Origin: Bacteroidales bacterium
GTDB lineage: Bacteria > Bacteroidota > Bacteroidia > Bacteroidales > Azobacteroidaceae
DNA length: 9,953 nucleotides
Reading direction: 5' to 3'
NCBI GenBank assembly: GCA_020860885.1
Contig: JAJBTS010000312.1
Span: forward strand, 1-9,953
The stretch's first letter is position 1, and every line of letters starts with the position of its first letter. Positions 6,965-9,953 of the stretch are shown one piece after another. The position numbers and the translations under genes are program-made. The notes beneath the pieces are model-generated. The model was not told where the DNA came from. It worked only from the letters and a program-made list of their open reading frames with translations, and made no database searches.

Positions 6965-7462
6965 ATGAAAAACGTTACATTAATTCTAATGGGACTTATC
7001 CTTTCTATGGGATGGATGAAAGCCCAAGAGGCTATTTGGCCTGAATTTTCAGTAGATGATGATGGACCTTGGTATTACATCAAGGTGTATGGTAGTAATG
7101 AGGAAAGAAAAGGTCGTGCTCTTACGGCTATCGACAAAGAGGCTGAAGGCTATCGTGTATACGGTAGAGCCGTTGCTCCAACGGACTTGGAAAGTCTGGA
7201 AAGTCAATTATGGCGTGTTGAAGAAGGAGATAATGGCAATTTCAAAATCATTAACAAATTAACAGGTCGTGAGTTAGGCAATATGTCTACTCGTGATTCC
7301 GAACAAGAAATCTGGGTGCCTAATCTTCCGGAGACCCCAAATACACAATGGATTATTGAAGAAAACACGGACGTAAATGTTTCCGGCTATTTTAGAATTT
7401 CAGCAGCAAACCCGATTAATGCAGACAGACTTTATCTTCATCAAGGAGATAACTGGCAATAA
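6965..7462 (+). CDS. N-terminal fragment: exported truncated beta-trefoil-like protein
   Basis: This is the part that would still be made from the upstream promoter: 165 residues from MKNVTLI. Residues 1-23 (numbered from the 6959 ATG) form a signal peptide with hydrophobic core VTLILMGLILSMGW and probable signal peptidase I cleavage after KAQ. There is no lipobox cysteine. The mature piece has two apparent beta-trefoil lobes, marked by SQLWRVE at 82-88 and TQWIIEE at 129-135. It ends at HQGDNWQ, in the middle of the third lobe, so it probably cannot fold normally. All downstream domains and the C-terminal tail are lost. Confidence 0.55.
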   Translation: MKNVTLILMGLILSMGWMKAQEAIWPEFSVDDDGPWYYIKVYGSNEERKGRALTAIDKEAEGYRVYGRAVAPTDLESLESQLWRVEEGDNGNFKIINKLTGRELGNMSTRDSEQEIWVPNLPETPNTQWIIEENTDVNVSGYFRISAANPINADRLYLHQGDNWQ

Positions 7463-7531
7463 AGAGATTTCTCATTATTATTAGAAGCTTCCGGATGGAG
7501 AAATGATGACGATTCTCTATTCGAATTCGAA

Positions 7532-8941
7532 TTGTATGAAGACAAAGGTCTAACGGTAACTCCTGTCGGAGATCTTAATTTCGGGTATGTCCAAGTGCCG
7601 AAACCAGGTGCAAAAAGTAATGGTGCAACTAAAATTTTAAATGTGTACGCTTCTTATACCATGGAAGATGATATTGAAATCATTAACAACTACGAAGCCG
7701 AAGGCTTATTGATTCATGTTCCCCAAGACAATTGGACCGACGAAAGAGGAGGTGGCATAGAAATCTTTTTTATTCTTAAAGAAGAGAAAGAATATTCATT
7801 GTCCATTACTTTTAAATGCGGAGAAACAGAAGTTGTAGTTCCAATAAAAGGAATTGGAGCTCCTAACGTACCTGTAGAAACCGATACATGGTATCGTCTT
7901 CAGTTTTACCAGAGAACCGGTTCTTGCCTGACTGACAAAGGTGCGGAAAATCCATTAGAGGTTTCTCCGTATGATTCTCAGGACGATTCCCAATTATGGA
8001 AATTTGAATTTGTAAAAGAAGTAAACGGTATTGACCAATTTAAAATGATCAGTAAAGCCGGAAACCAAATCAAATACAGATATGCAGATGAAGAAAATGG
8101 TATAACCGGTCGCTTTTTAGCGACTCCTTCTTCTGAAAATACATTCAGTTTCGAAGTTCGCGAGGATGGAGACTGGCAAATCAGATGGAATCAATACGAA
8201 ACGGAAGACGAAAATGGATTTCCTGAAGTAACAGGTGCCCATATCAATAAAACAAATTCAGACAATGAAATAACTGCTTACAACTACATGCCAGATAACG
8301 GTAGTGCAATTAAGTTCCATAAAGAGAATGAAACAATAGACATCGGTTTACCTGAATTCAGTACTGAAACAACTTCTCACTGGTATTTTATCCAATTCAA
8401 AAGAGTTAAAGATAACAAAGTCATCCAGTCATCAGACGAAGTAAATACGAAATTATCTCAAGACGTTATGGATGTAAATAACGAGTTAATGCATTGGAAA
8501 TTTGTCGGAGATATGAATTCATGCATTATTGTTGATAAGAATGGAAATGAATGGGGAACACACTCTACAAATATCGTTCCTGCAGGAAGTGGCGACCATT
8601 ACAAATTCGAAGGATTCGGATTAAAAACATGGCAATTGTATAACATCGATGATGTAGATAATTCCTCCAGATATGTAAACGACTTCGATAATAAAGGAAC
8701 AGAAGTAGGCCAATGGAGTGCGAATGACGCTGGCGCCGAACTTATCTTTACATCTGTTAAATCTGTAGGGATAGATACTCCTATAGTTAATGAGGATGAA
8801 AGCACTATTATCAACAGAACTTATTACACTTTACAAGGTGTACAATTAGCAAAGAAACCATCAAACGGAATCTACATTGAAAAGAGAACGCATGAGTCTC
8901 AAAAGATCACATCCAGAAAAATTTATATTCCGGAAAATTAA
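7532..8941 (+). CDS. C-terminal fragment: Ig-like domain, two W-Y modules and tail
   Basis: This open stretch can only begin with a TTG at 7532, or an ATG at 7661 that lies within the Ig-like domain. Neither has a convincing ribosome-binding context and neither supplies a signal peptide, so independent expression of an exported product is unlikely. Numbered from the TTG, the Ig-like domain is about 7-109; module 2 starts TWYRLQFYQR at 119 and has SQLWKFEF at 153; module 3 starts HWYFIQFKRV at 283 and has MHWKFVG at 320. The C-terminal tail is 428-469, with YYTLQGVQ and GIYIEK. It is in the same frame as the N-terminal fragment and belongs to the same gene. Confidence 0.5.
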   Translation: MYEDKGLTVTPVGDLNFGYVQVPKPGAKSNGATKILNVYASYTMEDDIEIINNYEAEGLLIHVPQDNWTDERGGGIEIFFILKEEKEYSLSITFKCGETEVVVPIKGIGAPNVPVETDTWYRLQFYQRTGSCLTDKGAENPLEVSPYDSQDDSQLWKFEFVKEVNGIDQFKMISKAGNQIKYRYADEENGITGRFLATPSSENTFSFEVREDGDWQIRWNQYETEDENGFPEVTGAHINKTNSDNEITAYNYMPDNGSAIKFHKENETIDIGLPEFSTETTSHWYFIQFKRVKDNKVIQSSDEVNTKLSQDVMDVNNELMHWKFVGDMNSCIIVDKNGNEWGTHSTNIVPAGSGDHYKFEGFGLKTWQLYNIDDVDNSSRYVNDFDNKGTEVGQWSANDAGAELIFTSVKSVGIDTPIVNEDESTIINRTYYTLQGVQLAKKPSNGIYIEKRTHESQKITSRKIYIPEN

Positions 8942-8954
8942 TCTTTTTTGCTAA

Positions 8955-9887
8955 CTAAAATAGAGAGGGATGATCGTCTTTAAGACTTTTCATCTCTCTT
9001 TTTTTTATGATTTCATCTCCCTGCAGATTTCCAATCAATAGAGGAGAATTCTTATCATGCAATCTTGCATTGGAATGAAGATCTTTTTGATTTCGAATTG
9101 CATAACAATAATTACAATCATGAAAACATGAAGCATACATTCCAATATCAATACTTTCAATACACCGGCATACATCCCTTTGATTTGAATCTTTTTTGGC
9201 TTTAATTTTATGACCGACTATTCTTTCTACTAAATCAATATCAATACACATACCACTAGGTATCTTCAAGTCCGAAAGATTAACCTTAACAGTACAGGTA
9301 TCAAGATGAATGGAAGTATTATGCACCGATTCTTTGAACGAGAGAGCCATTTCCCGAATCTCTTCCATTGTTAACGGATTTATCCCTAGTAATTCCATCT
9401 CTTTACGAATATAAGAGTAGTGATCAATAAATCCGAGCATACATCTCTCAGTATATCCATTCAGTTCCGATACTATTTTAGCAAAAGCTTCTTTATGAAA
9501 ATCTGTATTAAACCTGTTATTTGTTAAAATGGGATCATACCTCCAAATTACTTTATCTGGGCCTATTTTATCCGAGAGATGTTTAAATGTTTCTATCCTT
9601 TTAATCAGAGAAGGAACTTTTTTCTCTATATCTTGTCCATAGGAATTTAATGTAAACTGGAAATAATAATTATAATCCTGCAATCTATCCAATCTATTTA
9701 GAATAGGAAAAGGATTTTTAGTCCAGCAAACAATGCAATCGACCACGTTAGGATGGAGTGTAACCTGACTGATTCTTTTTGGATTAAACGGATTTGGAAC
9801 CAAAATAAAACCTTCTTGCAATCTATTAAAAAACCAATCTGAGTAAAAAGCAGGGATATCTGTTCTTCGACTCGCACTAATTATCAT
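8955..9887 (-). CDS. DUF1848 family protein with radical-SAM-like cysteine cluster
   Basis: The 310-residue protein matches the uncharacterised DUF1848 family; its substrate and reaction are unknown to me. The start MIISASRRTDIPAFYSDWF is the usual family N-terminus, which supports the ATG at 9887. Other conserved-looking stretches are FILVPNPFNP at 27-36, VCWTKNP at 53-59, and WRYDPIL at 115-121. Near the C-terminus are C240 and C242 and then C254-FHD-C258-NY-C261, a perfect CX3CX(aromatic)C motif followed by YA. That motif binds the 4Fe-4S cluster in radical SAM enzymes, where it normally sits near the N-terminus; here it is at the other end. WTKNP recalls a motif of the spore-photoproduct-lyase-like group. 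No signal peptide or membrane segment is present. The gene converges on the secreted-protein gene with a 13-base gap and shows no operon partner. Family assignment is firm; Fe-S and SAM chemistry are inferred. Confidence 0.88.
   Translation of the reverse strand: MIISASRRTDIPAFYSDWFFNRLQEGFILVPNPFNPKRISQVTLHPNVVDCIVCWTKNPFPILNRLDRLQDYNYYFQFTLNSYGQDIEKKVPSLIKRIETFKHLSDKIGPDKVIWRYDPILTNNRFNTDFHKEAFAKIVSELNGYTERCMLGFIDHYSYIRKEMELLGINPLTMEEIREMALSFKESVHNTSIHLDTCTVKVNLSDLKIPSGMCIDIDLVERIVGHKIKAKKDSNQRDVCRCIESIDIGMYASCFHDCNYCYAIRNQKDLHSNARLHDKNSPLLIGNLQGDEIIKKREMKSLKDDHPSLF
8962..9006 (+). terminator. Rho-independent terminator of the secreted-protein gene, inside the opposite gene
   Basis: AGAGAG (8962-8967) pairs with CTCTCT (8994-8999) and, after two bulged G bases, ATGA (8970-8973) pairs with TCAT (8990-8993). 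An inner stem GTCT/AGAC (8976-8979 with 8983-8986) extends it. Eight T bases at 8999-9006 follow, the first also closing the stem. It starts 21 bases after the stop at 8941 and lies entirely within the last codons of the convergent DUF1848 gene. On the minus strand no comparable T run follows. Confidence 0.8.
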
Positions 9888-9953
9888 ATTATAAAGTTAC
9901 ATAATAAACCGCTTTCAAGCTAAAATTTATATCTAAATAAGCTTAAATCAGAA

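Larger units (their letters stand above)
6965..8941 (+). pseudogene. Secreted multi-domain beta-trefoil/Ig-like protein gene split by one in-frame stop
   Basis: One reading frame runs across this interval and is broken only by a TAA at 7460-7462. The 23 codons after it (RDFSLLLEASGWRNDDDSLF and onward) join directly to the rest without any frame change. Counting from the ATG at 6959, the order is: signal peptide 1-23; W-Y module 1 from 38 to about 190, with ricin-like features SQLWRVE and GNFKIINKLTGREL; an Ig-like domain about 198-300 (LTVTPVGDLNFGYVQV … VVVPIKGIGAPN) resembling choice-of-anchor-D domains; W-Y modules 2 (from 310) and 3 (from 474); and a tail about 619-660 (YYTLQGVQ … NGIYIEK) like the C-terminal tails of Bacteroidota secreted proteins. 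I prefer the ATG at 6965 (MKNVTLILM) over 6959. A nonsense mutation, for example CAA to TAA, is the simplest explanation; sequencing error or stop read-through remain possible. The biological role is unknown; glycan binding is a guess from the fold. Confidence 0.8.

Noticed and set aside
7460..7462. TAA read as a sense codon through an alternative genetic code
   Set aside because: TAA ends ald and the hydrolase gene normally at family-typical lengths, so only this one copy is out of place.
7520..7531. Perfect 12-base palindrome TTCGAATTCGAA just after the premature stop
   Set aside because: It is fully explained by Phe-Glu-Phe-Glu codons within the reading frame and has no supporting context as a regulatory site.
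6965..9887. A toxin-immunity, defence or mobile-element cassette formed by the split secreted protein and the DUF1848 gene
   Set aside because: The two genes are convergent, each has its own signals, and neither shows toxin, nuclease, transposase or immunity features; no flanking repeats were seen.
9892..9899. TAACTTTA on the minus strand as a -7 box for the DUF1848 gene
   Set aside because: It is one base off consensus and would place the transcript start on the ATG itself, leaving no leader; the true promoter may lie at or beyond the window edge.

Overview
The window looks like chromosomal DNA of an AT-rich member of the phylum Bacteroidota, most likely order Bacteroidales. Evidence: the gene order dapB–lepB–wbqC, which I recall from Bacteroidales genomes; an unusually long signal peptidase I with a large insertion in its periplasmic domain; promoter-like TAnnTTTG boxes (the Bacteroidota -7 element) with little sign of Shine-Dalgarno sequences; and a secreted protein ending in a YYTLQG…GIYI-type tail. 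The genus cannot be fixed from the sequence alone. I see no tRNA, rRNA, CRISPR array, insertion sequence or other mobile-element gene.

Layout. From 11 to 1096 (+) lies alanine dehydrogenase (ald), closed by a strong hairpin terminator at 1206-1249. A convergent minus-strand cluster follows, read from right to left: dapB (3459-4178), lepB (1986-3434) and a WbqC-family gene (1302-1910). dapB and lepB are only 24 bases apart and are probably one transcript. A long GC-rich hairpin sits between lepB and wbqC. Next on the minus strand is uxaC (4296-5702), uronate isomerase, which appears to have its own promoter. It is divergent from a YycJ/WalJ-like metallo-beta-lactamase-fold hydrolase (5819-6622, +).

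After a 336-base gap holding small hairpins, a doubtful 43-codon ORF and a good promoter, the window enters its accessory part. This is one 660-codon gene for a secreted multi-domain protein (6965-8941, +) split by a single in-frame TAA at 7460-7462. Reading through that codon restores a continuous protein: signal peptide, beta-trefoil-like module, Ig-like domain, two more W-Y modules and a C-terminal tail. Convergent to it is a DUF1848 gene (8955-9887, -), whose C-terminus carries a perfect CX3CX(aromatic)C cluster like that of radical SAM enzymes, and whose last codons also contain the terminator hairpin of the secreted-protein gene.

The core genes cover unrelated housekeeping tasks: alanine oxidation or synthesis, lysine/diaminopimelate synthesis, signal-peptide removal, hexuronate breakdown and a putative metal-dependent nuclease. 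I found no convincing new multi-gene system. The observations most worth a second look are the split secreted protein and the reversed motif order in the DUF1848 protein.
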